Assembly: GCF_025398735.1 (NCBI RefSeq)
Contig: NZ_CP104694.1
Location: 2,071,001 to 2,135,000, forward strand
Direction: 5' to 3'
Length of the DNA: 64,000 bases
Origin: Tahibacter amnicola
GTDB lineage: Bacteria > Pseudomonadota > Gammaproteobacteria > Xanthomonadales > Rhodanobacteraceae
Shown here: in pieces, positions 39,930-49,176 of the stretch
Position numbering within the stretch: position 1 is the stretch's first letter
How the letters are laid out: each line of letters starts with the position of its first letter
Position numbers and translations under genes: made by a program
The notes under the pieces: model-generated
The model's database searches: none
What the model was told of the DNA's origin: nothing
The model's input: the letters and a program-made list of their open reading frames with translations, nothing else

Positions 39930-42035
39930 GTGGCGAAAATTTCGAAGTCATTCCAGTACGGTAACCACGAAGTCACACTGGAGACGGGCGAAATCGCCCG
40001 CCAGGCTAGCGGTGCGGTGATGGTCAGCATGGGTGGTACGGTCGTGCTCGTCACGGCGGTGGCTGCCAGCAAGGCGCGTGAGGGCCAGGATTTCTTCCCC
40101 CTCACCGTCGACTATCAGGAAAAGTTCTACTCCGCCGGTCGTATTCCCGGCGGCTTCTTCAAGCGGGAAGGTCGTCCCACCGAAAAGGAAACGCTGACCT
40201 CCCGCCTCATCGATCGTCCGATCCGCCCGCTCTTCCCGGAAGAGTTCAAGAACGAAATCCAGATCATCGCGACGGTCATGTCGCTGAATCCGGAAGTCGA
40301 CGGCGACATCCCGGCACTGATCGGTGCCTCCGCGGCTCTGGTCCTGGCCGGCGTTCCCTTCAAGGGCCCGATTGCCGCCGCCAAGGTGGGTTACGCCAAT
40401 GGCCAGTACCTGCTCAATCCGGTCGTCAGCGAGCTGGCCACTTCTGAACTCGAACTGGTTGTCGCCGGTACCGCCAACGCGGTCCTGATGGTCGAATCCG
40501 AAGCCAAGCTGCTGTCCGAGGAAGTCATGCTCGGCGCAGTCACCTTTGGCCACAAGGCCATGCAGACGGCGATCGACGCGATCAACGCGTTTGCCGCCGA
40601 AGCCGGCCGCAAGACCTTCAACTGGACCGCCCCGACCCGCAATGACGCGCTGTTCGACGCCCTCACCGGCGTGATCGGCAACCGCATGGCGGATGCGTTC
40701 CAGATCCGTGACAAGCTGCAGCGCCGTGACGAGCTGGCCAAGGTGAAGACCGACGTCAAGGCCGCCATCGCCGAGCAGGCCATCGCCAACGGCTGGACCG
40801 ACGGCGAGATCGGCGGCGCCCTGGGTGACCTCGAATACCGCACCATGCGCGACGGCGTCCTCAAGACCAAGGTCCGCATCGACGGCCGCCAGCTCGATAC
40901 CGTTCGCCCGATCAACGTCCGCGTCGGCGTACTGCCGCGCACGCACGGGTCGGCCCTGTTCACGCGCGGTGAGACGCAGGCCCTGGTGACCGTGACCCTG
41001 GGCACCACCAAGGACTCCCAGATCATCGACGCGCCGGAAGGCGAATCGAAGGATACGTTCCTGTTCCACTACAACTTCCCGCCGTTCTCGGTGGGCGAGT
41101 GCGGCCGCATGGCCGGCCCGAAGCGTCGTGAGATCGGCCACGGCCGTCTCGCCAAGCGCGGCGTGCAGGCCGTCAAGCCGTCGATGGAAGAATTCCCGTA
41201 CGTGCTGCGCGTCGTCTCCGAGATCACCGAGTCGAACGGTTCCTCGTCGATGGCCTCGGTCTGCGGTTCCTCGCTGGCGATGATGGATGCCGGCGTGCCG
41301 CTGAAAGCGCCGGTTGCCGGTATCGCGATGGGCCTGGTGAAGGAAGGCGACGATTTTGTCGTGCTGTCCGACATCCTGGGCGACGAAGATCACCTGGGCG
41401 ACATGGATTTCAAGGTGGCCGGTACCGATGCGGGTATCTCTGCGCTGCAGATGGATATCAAGATCGACGGCATCACCGAAGAAATCATGCGCGTGGCGCT
41501 GGAACAGGCCAAGCGCGGCCGCCTGCACATCCTCGGCGAAATGAACAAGGTCATCACGACCGCCCGCTCGGAAATGAGCGAGTTCGCGCCGCGCCTGCTG
41601 ACGATGCGTATCCATCCGGACAAGATCCGCGAAGTGATCGGCAAGGGTGGCTCGGTCATCCGCGCCATCACCGAGGAGACCGGCACCACGATCGACATCC
41701 AGGACGACGGCACCATCGTCATCGCCTCGGTCAATCGTGCGGCGGCGGACGAAGCCAAGAAGCGCATCGACATGATCGTCTCCGACGTCGAGCCGGGCCG
41801 TGTCTATGAAGGCAAGGTGGCCAAGCTGATGGACTTCGGCGCGTTCGTGACCATCCTCCCGGGCAAGGACGGCCTGGTCCATGTTTCGCAGATTTCCAAC
41901 GAGCGCGTCGAGAAGGTTTCCGACAAGCTCAAGGAAGGCGACATGGTCAAGGTCAAGGTCCTGGAAGTGGACAAGCAGGGTCGCATCCGCCTGTCGATGA
42001 AGGCCGTGACGGAAGAAGAGCAGGGAGCGGCGTAA
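39930..42035 (+). CDS. pnp: Polyribonucleotide nucleotidyltransferase
   Basis: A 701-aa 3'-5' phosphorolytic exoribonuclease and degradosome partner. There are two RNase PH domains joined by an alpha-helical linker, then a KH domain ([20 protein letters not shown]) and an S1 domain ([20 protein letters not shown]). GTG 39930 was chosen because GAGGAG lies six bases upstream and the protein starts [10 protein letters not shown]. An ATG two codons earlier touches the ribosome site. In E. coli, PNPase controls its own mRNA through an RNase III site in this gap; no such stem is clear here. Confidence 0.97.
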   Translation: MAKISKSFQYGNHEVTLETGEIARQASGAVMVSMGGTVVLVTAVAASKAREGQDFFPLTVDYQEKFYSAGRIPGGFFKREGRPTEKETLTSRLIDRPIRPLFPEEFKNEIQIIATVMSLNPEVDGDIPALIGASAALVLAGVPFKGPIAAAKVGYANGQYLLNPVVSELATSELELVVAGTANAVLMVESEAKLLSEEVMLGAVTFGHKAMQTAIDAINAFAAEAGRKTFNWTAPTRNDALFDALTGVIGNRMADAFQIRDKLQRRDELAKVKTDVKAAIAEQAIANGWTDGEIGGALGDLEYRTMRDGVLKTKVRIDGRQLDTVRPINVRVGVLPRTHGSALFTRGETQALVTVTLGTTKDSQIIDAPEGESKDTFLFHYNFPPFSVGECGRMAGPKRREIGHGRLAKRGVQAVKPSMEEFPYVLRVVSEITESNGSSSMASVCGSSLAMMDAGVPLKAPVAGIAMGLVKEGDDFVVLSDILGDEDHLGDMDFKVAGTDAGISALQMDIKIDGITEEIMRVALEQAKRGRLHILGEMNKVITTARSEMSEFAPRLLTMRIHPDKIREVIGKGGSVIRAITEETGTTIDIQDDGTIVIASVNRAAADEAKKRIDMIVSDVEPGRVYEGKVAKLMDFGAFVTILPGKDGLVHVSQISNERVEKVSDKLKEGDMVKVKVLEVDKQGRIRLSMKAVTEEEQGAA

Positions 42036-42052
42036 GCCATGCCGTGACCGAC

Positions 42053-42081
42053 AAAAAAGCCGGCCACGCGCCGGCTTTTTT
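42053..42081 (+). terminator. Intrinsic terminator of the rpsO-pnp operon
   Basis: AAAAAAGCCGGC (42053-42064) pairs with GCCGGCTTTTTT (42070-42081) around CACGC. The T run is long and symmetrical with an A run, so it may also work on the other strand. Confidence 0.92.
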
Positions 42082-42096
42082 GTGCACGCTGTTTTG

Positions 42097-42126
42097 TTGC
42101 GACGCAGCATGTCGTCGGTGTAGCAT
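42097..42126 (+). promoter_or_regulatory. Possible phaE promoter
   Basis: TTGCGA (42097-42102) and TAGCAT (42121-42126) are 18 bases apart, just past the pnp terminator and 23 bases before phaE. The match to sigma-70 boxes is partial. Confidence 0.35.
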
Positions 42127-42149
42127 CCGGCGGCCCGGGAGAGGTGAAA

Positions 42150-43184
42150 ATGTCTACGAATACACCGCAGGATTGGTTCGGCGACTGGCAGGAGCTTTCC
42201 AGGCGCTATTGGGATGGCTGGAAGTCGCAAGGTATGCCTGCCGCCGCTGCGAATACCGACTTGCCCTGGCAGGCCGGATTCGATCAATGGGCGAAACTCT
42301 TCGGCGGTGCTTCGCAGCAGAATGACCTGCTCGAACGGATCAACGCCAACAGCAAGGCGTACATCAGTCTGATGCAGTCGCTGCTCGGCTCCGCCATGGG
42401 GCGTGCGGGCGATGGCAATGCGCAATCCTGGACCGATGCATTGCGCAACGGCTTCAACATCCCTGGTATTGATCCCTCGCTGCTGAACAATCCGCTGGCG
42501 TCCAGCTTGCGCGACATCGCCGGGCAGGGGGCCAGGGGCTTCGAACAGCTGATGGGGGAGTTCGCCCGCAGCATGGACCGCTGGCGCCAGTCCACCGTCG
42601 GAACGTTCGACATGCCGGCATTCGGGCTGGCGCGCGAACACCAGGAGCGTTGGCAGCAGCTCGCGGCCGCAGCGACCGACTACCAGGAACAGACCAACCG
42701 CTACAACGCGCTGCTGCTCAAATCCAGCCAGAATGGATTCGAACGCTTCCAGTCGAAGCTGGCCGAACGCGAGGAGCCGGGTCGCCAGCTCGAATCGGTA
42801 CGGGCGATCTACGACCTGTGGGTGGATGCCGCAGAGGAAGCCTACGCCGAGATCGCCTTGTCGGAGGAGTTCTCGCGAGTCTACGGCGCGATGGTCAATG
42901 CACAGATGCGCGTGCGTTCGCTGGCCCAGAAGGAAGTGGAACTGCAGACGCGCCAGCTCGGCATGCCGACGCGCAGTGAAGTGCAGAATCTGGAGAAGTC
43001 CATGCTGGCACTGCGCCGCGAACTGCGCAATCGCAACGACGCACCGCCCTCCGATCTTGCGTCCGAAGTAGCCGCGCTGAAGGCGGAGCTGGCTGCGCTC
43101 CGGCAGCAGGTGGGCGCATCGGCTTCGCCGGTCGCCGCCACAACGACCAAGCCGTCCAAGAATTCGTCCAAGACCAAGCGCTAG
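42150..43184 (+). CDS. phaE: Class III PHA synthase subunit PhaE
   Basis: A 344-aa partner subunit of class III polyhydroxyalkanoate synthase, needed for full PhaC activity at the granule surface. The family begins with a Trp-rich stretch (WFGDWQELSRRYWDGW) and has the DLWVDAAEEAYAEIALSEEF and VYGAMVNAQMRVR segment. It ends in a coiled-coil and a Lys/Ser-rich tail. The ATG at 42150 follows GAGAGGTG; a GTG at 42144 is in frame. phaC starts eight bases after the stop. Confidence 0.9.
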   Translation: MSTNTPQDWFGDWQELSRRYWDGWKSQGMPAAAANTDLPWQAGFDQWAKLFGGASQQNDLLERINANSKAYISLMQSLLGSAMGRAGDGNAQSWTDALRNGFNIPGIDPSLLNNPLASSLRDIAGQGARGFEQLMGEFARSMDRWRQSTVGTFDMPAFGLAREHQERWQQLAAAATDYQEQTNRYNALLLKSSQNGFERFQSKLAEREEPGRQLESVRAIYDLWVDAAEEAYAEIALSEEFSRVYGAMVNAQMRVRSLAQKEVELQTRQLGMPTRSEVQNLEKSMLALRRELRNRNDAPPSDLASEVAALKAELAALRQQVGASASPVAATTTKPSKNSSKTKR

Positions 43185-43192
43185 GGTAAGCC

Positions 43193-44257
43193 ATGGGCCC
43201 GATTCGAATTGAACCGCAGAAAGCGCTGGATGAAGCGCTGAAGATGCAGCAGAAGCTGTCTGCCGGCACCAAGGTGCTGCAGTCGCTGGACGAGGTCAGC
43301 TTCGGCGTCACACCGAAGGAAGCGGTGTATCGCGAAGACAAGATGACTTTGTACCGTTTCCGTGGCAGCAAGGCGCCGACGACGAAGACGCCGCTGCTGA
43401 TCTGTTATGCACTGGTCAACACACCGTACATGGTCGACCTGCAGGAAGACCGCTCCATGGTCAAGAACCTGCTGGCGCTCGGGCAGGATGTCTACCTGAT
43501 CGACTGGGGCTATCCGGATGGCGCCGACCGCTACCTGGAACTGGACGACTACATCAACGGCTATCTGCGCCGGTGCGTGGATTTCCTGCGCAAGACGCAC
43601 GATGTCGACGCGGTGAACCTGCTGGGTATCTGCCAGGGCGGCGCGTTCTCGCTGTGTTTCTCGGCGATCTATCCGGAAAAGGTGAAGAACCTCGTCACCA
43701 TGGTGACGCCGGTGGATTTCCATACCCCCGACAACATGCTTTCGCGCTGGGTGCAGTCGCTGGATGTCGATCTCTTCGTCGACACGCTCGGCAATGTTCC
43801 GGCGGACCTGATGAACTACTGCTACCTCACCCTCAAGCCCGTGCGCCTGAACCAGCAGAAGTACATCGGGCTGGTCGATATCCTCGATAACAAGGCTGAA
43901 CTGGAGAATTTTCTCCGGATGGAGAAGTGGATCTTCAATTCGCCCGACCAGGCGGGCGAGGCGTTCCGCCAGTTCATCAAGGATTTCTACCAGGGCAACA
44001 AGCTGCTCAAGGGCGGGCTGAAAATCGGCGACAAGGCGGTGGATCTGAAAAGCATCCGCTCGCCGGTGCTCAACATCTTCGCCGAGCAGGATCACCTGGT
44101 TCCCCCGGCTGCATCGCGCGTCCTCAAGGATGCTGTTGGCACCAGCGACTACACCCAGATCGCCTTCAAGGGCGGTCATATTGGCATCTATGTCTCCAGT
44201 CGTGCGCAGCGGGATGTTCCACCGGCGATCCACGACTGGTTGCAAAAGCGCGCCTGA
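43193..44257 (+). CDS. phaC: Class III poly(3-hydroxyalkanoate) synthase PhaC
   Basis: A 354-aa alpha/beta-hydrolase-fold enzyme that polymerises hydroxyacyl-CoA into storage polyester. The catalytic Cys147 is in the lipase-like box GICQGG, Asp300 in FAEQDHLVPP and His329 in KGGHIGIY. The short length (about 350 aa, against about 590 in class I) and the adjacent phaE place it in class III. No phaA or phaB is in this window, so monomers must come from elsewhere. Confidence 0.95.
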   Translation: MGPIRIEPQKALDEALKMQQKLSAGTKVLQSLDEVSFGVTPKEAVYREDKMTLYRFRGSKAPTTKTPLLICYALVNTPYMVDLQEDRSMVKNLLALGQDVYLIDWGYPDGADRYLELDDYINGYLRRCVDFLRKTHDVDAVNLLGICQGGAFSLCFSAIYPEKVKNLVTMVTPVDFHTPDNMLSRWVQSLDVDLFVDTLGNVPADLMNYCYLTLKPVRLNQQKYIGLVDILDNKAELENFLRMEKWIFNSPDQAGEAFRQFIKDFYQGNKLLKGGLKIGDKAVDLKSIRSPVLNIFAEQDHLVPPAASRVLKDAVGTSDYTQIAFKGGHIGIYVSSRAQRDVPPAIHDWLQKRA

Positions 44258-44270
44258 CGCAGGGTCACGT

Positions 44271-44300
44271 GGCTGCGCCCGGGACGGGCGCAGCCGTTTA
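44271..44300 (+). terminator. Hairpin terminator of phaEC
   Basis: GGCTGCGCCC (44271-44280) pairs perfectly with GGGCGCAGCC (44286-44295) around five bases, followed by a short GTTTAA. It starts 13 bases after the phaC stop. Confidence 0.65.
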
Positions 44301-44407
44301 ACGATGCGGCGGACGGGTTTATCGTCCGATGCCGAAAGTACGCAACTGCCGCTGGGGAATTGCTGCGGCAGTGTTCAGACGCCTGCGCTGCGGGCAGAGC
44401 TCATTCC

Positions 44408-44866
44408 GTGCAGATAATTCGTCGCATGCTCTTTTCACCGCCGGTGCTGATGGTGTTCGCGTTGCCGGTGCCGGAATTGGTCTTCAACCTGGTGAAAAGC
44501 CCGGGCGAAGCCTTTCTCACTTACCTGGCGATGCTGACCAGCAGCGTGTTCGGCGCGGCCATCTGGTTTGCCGTCGTCGCGCCGCTGGTGGCCATGGTGC
44601 ACGAGCTGGTGCGGCCGCGTAATCGCTGGACCTACCTCGCCACGGCCATCGGGGTGGGCACCGGACTGGCCGCCATGTTGCGCTGGGTGCTGCTGTCTGC
44701 GGCACCCGTCGATCGCGTGGCTGGGTTGCAGGCGCATCTGGTACTCACGACCGTGCTGCTGCTGGGGGCGTACTACGGGCTCGTGGGCGGCCTGGCGATG
44801 ATCGTCCAGCGCTCCGCGTCGGAGAACGCGGGAGCAGCCGGGGCCGAGTCAGGCAAGAGCGCCTAG
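44408..44866 (+). CDS. Small integral membrane protein, function unknown
   Basis: A 152-aa protein with about four hydrophobic segments: around VLMVFALPVPELVF, TYLAMLTSSVFGAAIWFAVV, YLATAIGVGTGLAAML and LVLTTVLLLGAYYGLVGGLA. The N-terminus is short and the C-terminus polar. The GTG at 44408 was chosen, but an ATG at 44426 would also do. An 8-pair inverted repeat (44345-44372) lies upstream. I recognise no family. It lies behind phaEC and convergent with the EcsC-like gene, two bases apart at the stops. Confidence 0.6.
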   Translation: MQIIRRMLFSPPVLMVFALPVPELVFNLVKSPGEAFLTYLAMLTSSVFGAAIWFAVVAPLVAMVHELVRPRNRWTYLATAIGVGTGLAAMLRWVLLSAAPVDRVAGLQAHLVLTTVLLLGAYYGLVGGLAMIVQRSASENAGAAGAESGKSA

Positions 44867-44868
44867 GG

Positions 44869-45795
44869 TCAGGGCTCCCCGCTGCCCGCATCAGCCGGCG
44901 GCGTCGGCTTTTGTCGCTTGCGGGGTGCGGGCTTCTTCCTGGCCGAGGCGCCACTTTCCGGGGTGGCAGGCTTTGCGGTCGCGGACTTGCGCGCGACAGC
45001 CTCTTTCGCGGCCGACTTGCGTCCTGTCGCCTTTGCCGCGCTTTTGCCCGGCGAGGCCTTCTTGGCGGCCGGCCGGCGCCGGGGCTTTTCCGGCGTGGGT
45101 TCCGCTGCGGGCTCCTCGGCGTGCGTGCCGTCGCCCTTGGTAAACGGGTTCAATGCCGCCACCCGCGAAAGCACGCCGCCCAGAGTGCCAAGCGTTTCCT
45201 TGGTGGCAGCAACGGACCATTCCCACACCTTGCGTTCGTCGACACCGGTGAACGCTCGCAGCGCGTCGGCAACGCTGTCGACCGGTGCCGAGCCGACCTT
45301 GGCGAAGGCCTGGGCGCGGCGCCCGATGGCGTAGGTGGTCGAGGCATTGCCCAGGGCGCTGGTCAGCACCGAGGCGATCGGGGCGACACGGCCCAGTACG
45401 GTGGCGCCGAGCTTCTTGCCATAGATGTTGAACAGCTTCCGGCCAAGGGCGTCGACACCGATGCTGGCACCGGCGCCCAGTGCGCTGATCTGCGCGATCA
45501 GGGGTTTGCGCAATGCCTCCGGCATGGGCAGGTCATAGAGCGTCAGCGTGTCTTCGATCAGTTTTTCCTGGATCGCCGTGATGGCGGCGATATCGGCGAT
45601 CTCCCCGAGAGTGAAGCGCAGCAGGGTGCCCGCGCCGGGAATGGCGCCGGCCAGCGCCGAAACCGCGCCGACGCCGGCTGCCTTCAGGCACGCAGTGCGC
45701 AGCAGCGACTGGAACTCGGCTTCCTTGTCCCGCTTCGCCGCTGAAGTCGGCGCGCGTTTGGCGGGAATCTCCGTGCTACGCTTTCTCGATGACAT
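44869..45795 (-). CDS. EcsC-like protein with a histone H1-like basic tail
   Basis: A 308-aa protein. Residues about 25-215 form a Gly/Ala-rich helical domain with GAIPGAGTLLRFTLGEIADI and IEDTLTLYDLPMPEALRK, which recalls the EcsC/DUF697 group; this is a motif-level guess. Residues about 230-308 are Lys, Ala, Pro and Arg repeats such as RRRPAAKKASPGKSAAK, similar to histone H1-like tails. Similar tails occur in the PHA-granule phasin PhaF, and phaEC lies 0.6 kb away. ATG 45795 has GAGGTGG upstream. The start overlaps that of the divergent ABC gene by seven bases. Confidence 0.75.
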   Translation of the reverse strand: MSSRKRSTEIPAKRAPTSAAKRDKEAEFQSLLRTACLKAAGVGAVSALAGAIPGAGTLLRFTLGEIADIAAITAIQEKLIEDTLTLYDLPMPEALRKPLIAQISALGAGASIGVDALGRKLFNIYGKKLGATVLGRVAPIASVLTSALGNASTTYAIGRRAQAFAKVGSAPVDSVADALRAFTGVDERKVWEWSVAATKETLGTLGGVLSRVAALNPFTKGDGTHAEEPAAEPTPEKPRRRPAAKKASPGKSAAKATGRKSAAKEAVARKSATAKPATPESGASARKKPAPRKRQKPTPPADAGSGEP

Positions 45796-47588
45796 CGTCC
45801 ACCTCGTCGTTTGCTGCATTGTGGCAGCTTATCCGTTATGCGCGGCCCTATCGCGCCCGTTTGATCGCGGCAAGCCTGTGTTCGGTCGCCAACAAATTGT
45901 TCGACGTGGCGCCCGAGATCCTGATCGGTATCGCCATCGACGTCGTGGTGCGTGGACAGCAATCCTTCGTGGCCGGATTTGGCGTCACCGACCCGCTGGA
46001 TCAAGTCTATCTGCTCGGCGGCCTTACGCTGGCCATCTGGATCTTCGAATCCCTGTTCGAGTTCGCCTACCTGGTGCTGTGGCGCAATCTCGCCCAGGAT
46101 CTGCAGCACGAACTGCGCACGTCCGCCTTCGCTCACGTGCAGAATCTCGACCTCGCCTATTTCGAGGACCGCTCCAGCGGCGGACTCGTGTCGATCCTCA
46201 ATGACGACGTCAACCAGCTGGAGCGGTTTCTCAACGGCGGTGCCAGCGACCTGATCCAGGTCGTGGTTACTGTGATCGCCTGCGGCGCGGTCTTTTTTGC
46301 GATTTCGCCGCAAATTGCGGTTCTGGCCTTCACCCCGATTCCGGTGATCCTGTGGGGTGCGTTCTTCTTCCAGCGCAAGGCAGGTCCGCGCTATGACCGT
46401 GTGCGGGAAAAAGTCGCTGCGCTGTCCGGGCGGCTGGCGAACAACCTTGCGGGTATCGCCACCGTGCGCAGCTTCGGTGCCGAGCAACGGGAGTTGGCGC
46501 GGTTGCAGACGGACAGCCTGGCCTACGTGGCGGCCAACCGCCACGCCATCCGCCTGAGCTCGGCGTTTGTGCCGCTGATCCGCATGGCGATTCTGTTTGG
46601 ATTTCTCTGCACCTTCGTCCGCGGTGGCCAGCTGGTGCTCGAAGGTCACCTGCAGGCAGGCTTCTACGCGGTGCTGGTGTTTCTGACCCAGCGCCTGCTG
46701 TGGCCGCTGACCCGGTTGGCCGAGACGGTGGACCTGTTCGAACGGGCGATGGCCTCGACCCGGCGGATCCTCGGGTTGCTGGCCACCCCAATCCACATTG
46801 CCGATGCGACGACGCCTGAACCGGCGCAGCCCGCGCGCGGCGACATTCGCCTGGACCAGGTCCACTTCGCCTACGCGAACGGCAACCCGGTGCTCCACGG
46901 CGTCACGCTGGATATCACGGCAGGCACGACGGTGGCCCTGGTCGGCGCCACCGGGGGCGGAAAGAGTTCGTTGATCAAGCTGCTGCTGCGCTTCTACGAG
47001 CCCACGCAGGGCCAGATCTTCCTGGACGGCCGTCCGCTGGCCAGCTACCCGCTGGCCTGGCTGCGATCGCAGATCGGGTGGGTTGCCCAGGATGTCTTCC
47101 TGTTCGAGGGCAGCGTGCGCGACAACATTGCCTATGGCCGTCCGGGCGCGAGCGAATCGGAGATCGTCGCTGCGGCGATGGCGGCCGAAGCGCATGAGTT
47201 CATTACCCGCCTGCCGCAGGGCTACGACACGCCCGTCGGCGAGCGGGGCATCAAGCTGTCCGGCGGACAGCGCCAGCGCCTGTCGATTGCGCGCGCACTG
47301 CTGAAGGATCCCCCGATCCTGCTGCTGGACGAAGCCACCAGCGCCGTCGACAACGAGACCGAGGCGGCCATACAGCGCTCCCTGGCGCGCCTGGCCCACC
47401 AGCGCACGGTTATTGTGATCGCGCACCGCCTGTCCACCATCGTCCAGGCGGATGCTGTCGTCGTGGTCGAGGACGGCCGTATCGTCGAGGCTGGCCGGCA
47501 CCGCGAACTGATCGGCCGCGCGGGCAGCTACGCCGCGCTCTGGAAGGTTCAGACCGGCGCCGCTGCGCAGATGCCCGAGCCGGCCTGA
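45789..47588 (+). CDS. ABC exporter, fused membrane and ATPase half-transporter (MsbA-like)
   Basis: A 599-aa half-transporter that probably works as a homodimer. An ABC type-1 membrane domain with six helices covers about 1-320. The ATPase domain follows, with Walker A GATGGGKS (386-393), Q-loop, signature LSGGQRQRL (from 490), Walker B ILLLDEATSA and the switch His in IVIAHRLST. The substrate is unknown; lipid, peptide or drug export are all possible. No periplasmic or outer-membrane partner is nearby. The ribosome site is poor and the start overlaps the divergent EcsC-like start. Confidence 0.9.
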   Translation: MTSSTSSFAALWQLIRYARPYRARLIAASLCSVANKLFDVAPEILIGIAIDVVVRGQQSFVAGFGVTDPLDQVYLLGGLTLAIWIFESLFEFAYLVLWRNLAQDLQHELRTSAFAHVQNLDLAYFEDRSSGGLVSILNDDVNQLERFLNGGASDLIQVVVTVIACGAVFFAISPQIAVLAFTPIPVILWGAFFFQRKAGPRYDRVREKVAALSGRLANNLAGIATVRSFGAEQRELARLQTDSLAYVAANRHAIRLSSAFVPLIRMAILFGFLCTFVRGGQLVLEGHLQAGFYAVLVFLTQRLLWPLTRLAETVDLFERAMASTRRILGLLATPIHIADATTPEPAQPARGDIRLDQVHFAYANGNPVLHGVTLDITAGTTVALVGATGGGKSSLIKLLLRFYEPTQGQIFLDGRPLASYPLAWLRSQIGWVAQDVFLFEGSVRDNIAYGRPGASESEIVAAAMAAEAHEFITRLPQGYDTPVGERGIKLSGGQRQRLSIARALLKDPPILLLDEATSAVDNETEAAIQRSLARLAHQRTVIVIAHRLSTIVQADAVVVVEDGRIVEAGRHRELIGRAGSYAALWKVQTGAAAQMPEPA

Positions 47589-47605
47589 CAGGCCTCGTCC
47601 CGCTA

Positions 47606-47700
47606 TTGCGTTCTTGAAACGCGCAAGCCCCCCGCGTTGCTGCCAGGCGCGGGGCGTCACAGGCTTGCGCTATCCTCCCGCTTCGTTTTCGGAGATTTGG
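47606..47700 (+). promoter_or_regulatory. Structured leader of mtnA, possible riboswitch-like element
   Basis: A nine-pair outer stem (47621-47629 with 47662-47670) encloses a seven-pair inner stem (47630-47636 with 47648-47654). An alternative small hairpin (47608-47612 with 47618-47622) uses part of the outer strand and so excludes it. Downstream, CTCC at 47675-47678, with AT before it, can pair with the GGAGAT ribosome site (47691-47696). It could also be the terminator of the ABC gene, but no T tract follows the stem directly. Confidence 0.45.
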
Positions 47701-47701
47701 C

Positions 47702-48730
47702 ATGACCGAACTGGACCGCCACGACACCATCCGCGCCGTACATTGGCTGGGCGACCGCCTCCGCCTGCTGGACCAGCGTCGCCTGCCGTTCGAGGAGGTG
47801 TTCATTGAATGCCATAGCGCTGCCGACGTCGCCCAGGCGATCAAGGACCTGGCTGTCCGCGGTGCGCCGGCAATCGGCATTGCCGCGGCCTGGGGCGTCG
47901 TGCTCGCCGCCCAGCATACGCCGCAGATCCTCTCTGACTGCCTGCGCCTGCTGCGCGCGTCCCGCCCCACCGCGGTTAACCTGATGTGGGCGCTGGAGCG
48001 CATGCAGGGCGTGATCGACCAGGGTGGCGACGTGGCGCGCCTGACCGAGGAAGCCCGGCATATCCAGGAGGAAGATCTCGCCGCCAATCGCCGAATGGGT
48101 GAGCTGGGCGCTTCGCTGCTGAGCGGCGGCGGCGTGATGACCCACTGCAATACCGGCTCGCTGGCGACGGCAGGGTTCGGCACGGCGCTCGGCGTGATCC
48201 GCTCGGGTTTCGCCAAGGGCAAGGTGTCCAAGGTCTACGCCGGCGAAACCCGCCCGTGGCTGCAGGGCGCGCGCCTGACCATGTACGAGCTGGTGCGCGA
48301 CGGCATACCGGCCCAGTTGATCGCCGACTCGGCGGCGGCCTACCTGATGCGTTCGGGGGCCGTGCAGTGGGTGATCGTGGGTGCCGACCGCATCGCGGCC
48401 AACGGCGACACGGCGAACAAGATCGGCACGTACCAGCTGGCGATTGCCGCGCGCCACCACGGCGTGAAGTTCATGGTCGTCGCGCCGTCGTCGACGGTCG
48501 ACATGGCCACCGCTGACGGCGCTGGCATCGAGATCGAGCTGCGTGACGCCAGCGAGCTGCTCGGCGTCAGCGGTACGCGCACGGTGGTTGACGGCGCTTC
48601 CGCGTGGAACCCGGTATTCGATGTCACGCCCAGTTCCCTGATCGATGCCATCGTGACCGAGCGGGGCATCATCGAGCGTCCGGACCGCAAGAGCATGGCC
48701 GCCGTGTTCCGTCCCGGCGCGGCGGAATAG
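47702..48730 (+). CDS. mtnA: S-methyl-5-thioribose-1-phosphate isomerase
   Basis: A 342-aa enzyme of the methionine salvage pathway that turns methylthioribose-1-phosphate into methylthioribulose-1-phosphate. It belongs to the eIF2B-like family. [14 protein letters not shown], the catalytic Cys in [13 protein letters not shown] and the catalytic Asp in [20 protein letters not shown] are seen. GGAG lies seven bases before the ATG. No other methionine-salvage gene is in the window. Confidence 0.96.
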   Translation: MTELDRHDTIRAVHWLGDRLRLLDQRRLPFEEVFIECHSAADVAQAIKDLAVRGAPAIGIAAAWGVVLAAQHTPQILSDCLRLLRASRPTAVNLMWALERMQGVIDQGGDVARLTEEARHIQEEDLAANRRMGELGASLLSGGGVMTHCNTGSLATAGFGTALGVIRSGFAKGKVSKVYAGETRPWLQGARLTMYELVRDGIPAQLIADSAAAYLMRSGAVQWVIVGADRIAANGDTANKIGTYQLAIAARHHGVKFMVVAPSSTVDMATADGAGIEIELRDASELLGVSGTRTVVDGASAWNPVFDVTPSSLIDAIVTERGIIERPDRKSMAAVFRPGAAE

Positions 48731-48755
48731 GCGACCGGCACAGCCACTATCGACC

Positions 48756-49151
48756 GTGCGGCAATTCCTGCTCTTCTGCATCGGCGGCGTCATCGGCTTC
48801 GTGGTCGATGCCGGCGTGCTGCGCGTCCTGGTTGGCGGATTCGGCTGGGACGCGTACCTGGCGCGCCTGCTCTCGTTCCTGTGCGCCGCCACGGCGACCT
48901 GGCTGTACAACCGCAACCATACCTTCCGGCAGGAGCGGAACTACGGGCTGCTCGGCGAGTGGGCGCGCTACCTGTTTGCGATGTGTGGCGGATTTGTCGT
49001 GAACTATGGCATTTATGCCTTTCTTTACTATGCCTCACCACTGGTGCGCCTGTATCCGGAACTGGGCGTGGCCGCCGGTTCGATCGGCGGGCTGGCGGTG
49101 AATTTCGCCACGTCGCGCTGGTGGATCTATCGCCGGCAACGCGCTGGTTGA
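48756..49151 (+). CDS. GtrA family membrane protein
   Basis: A 131-aa protein with four membrane helices. FCIGGVIGFVVDAGVLRVL and the loop YNRNHTFRQER fit the GtrA family, whose members help move undecaprenyl-linked sugars across the membrane for surface polysaccharide glucosylation. No glycosyltransferase gene is adjacent, so its partner is not known. The GTG start is 25 bases after mtnA. Confidence 0.85.
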   Translation: MRQFLLFCIGGVIGFVVDAGVLRVLVGGFGWDAYLARLLSFLCAATATWLYNRNHTFRQERNYGLLGEWARYLFAMCGGFVVNYGIYAFLYYASPLVRLYPELGVAAGSIGGLAVNFATSRWWIYRRQRAG

Positions 49152-49176
49152 GGCGTCATGTGACACTTCGCCGGCT

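Noticed and set aside
39948-42641. An 897-codon minus-strand frame across pnp and phaE
   Set aside because: It is antisense to pnp, which has full domain motifs. Same GC-bias effect.
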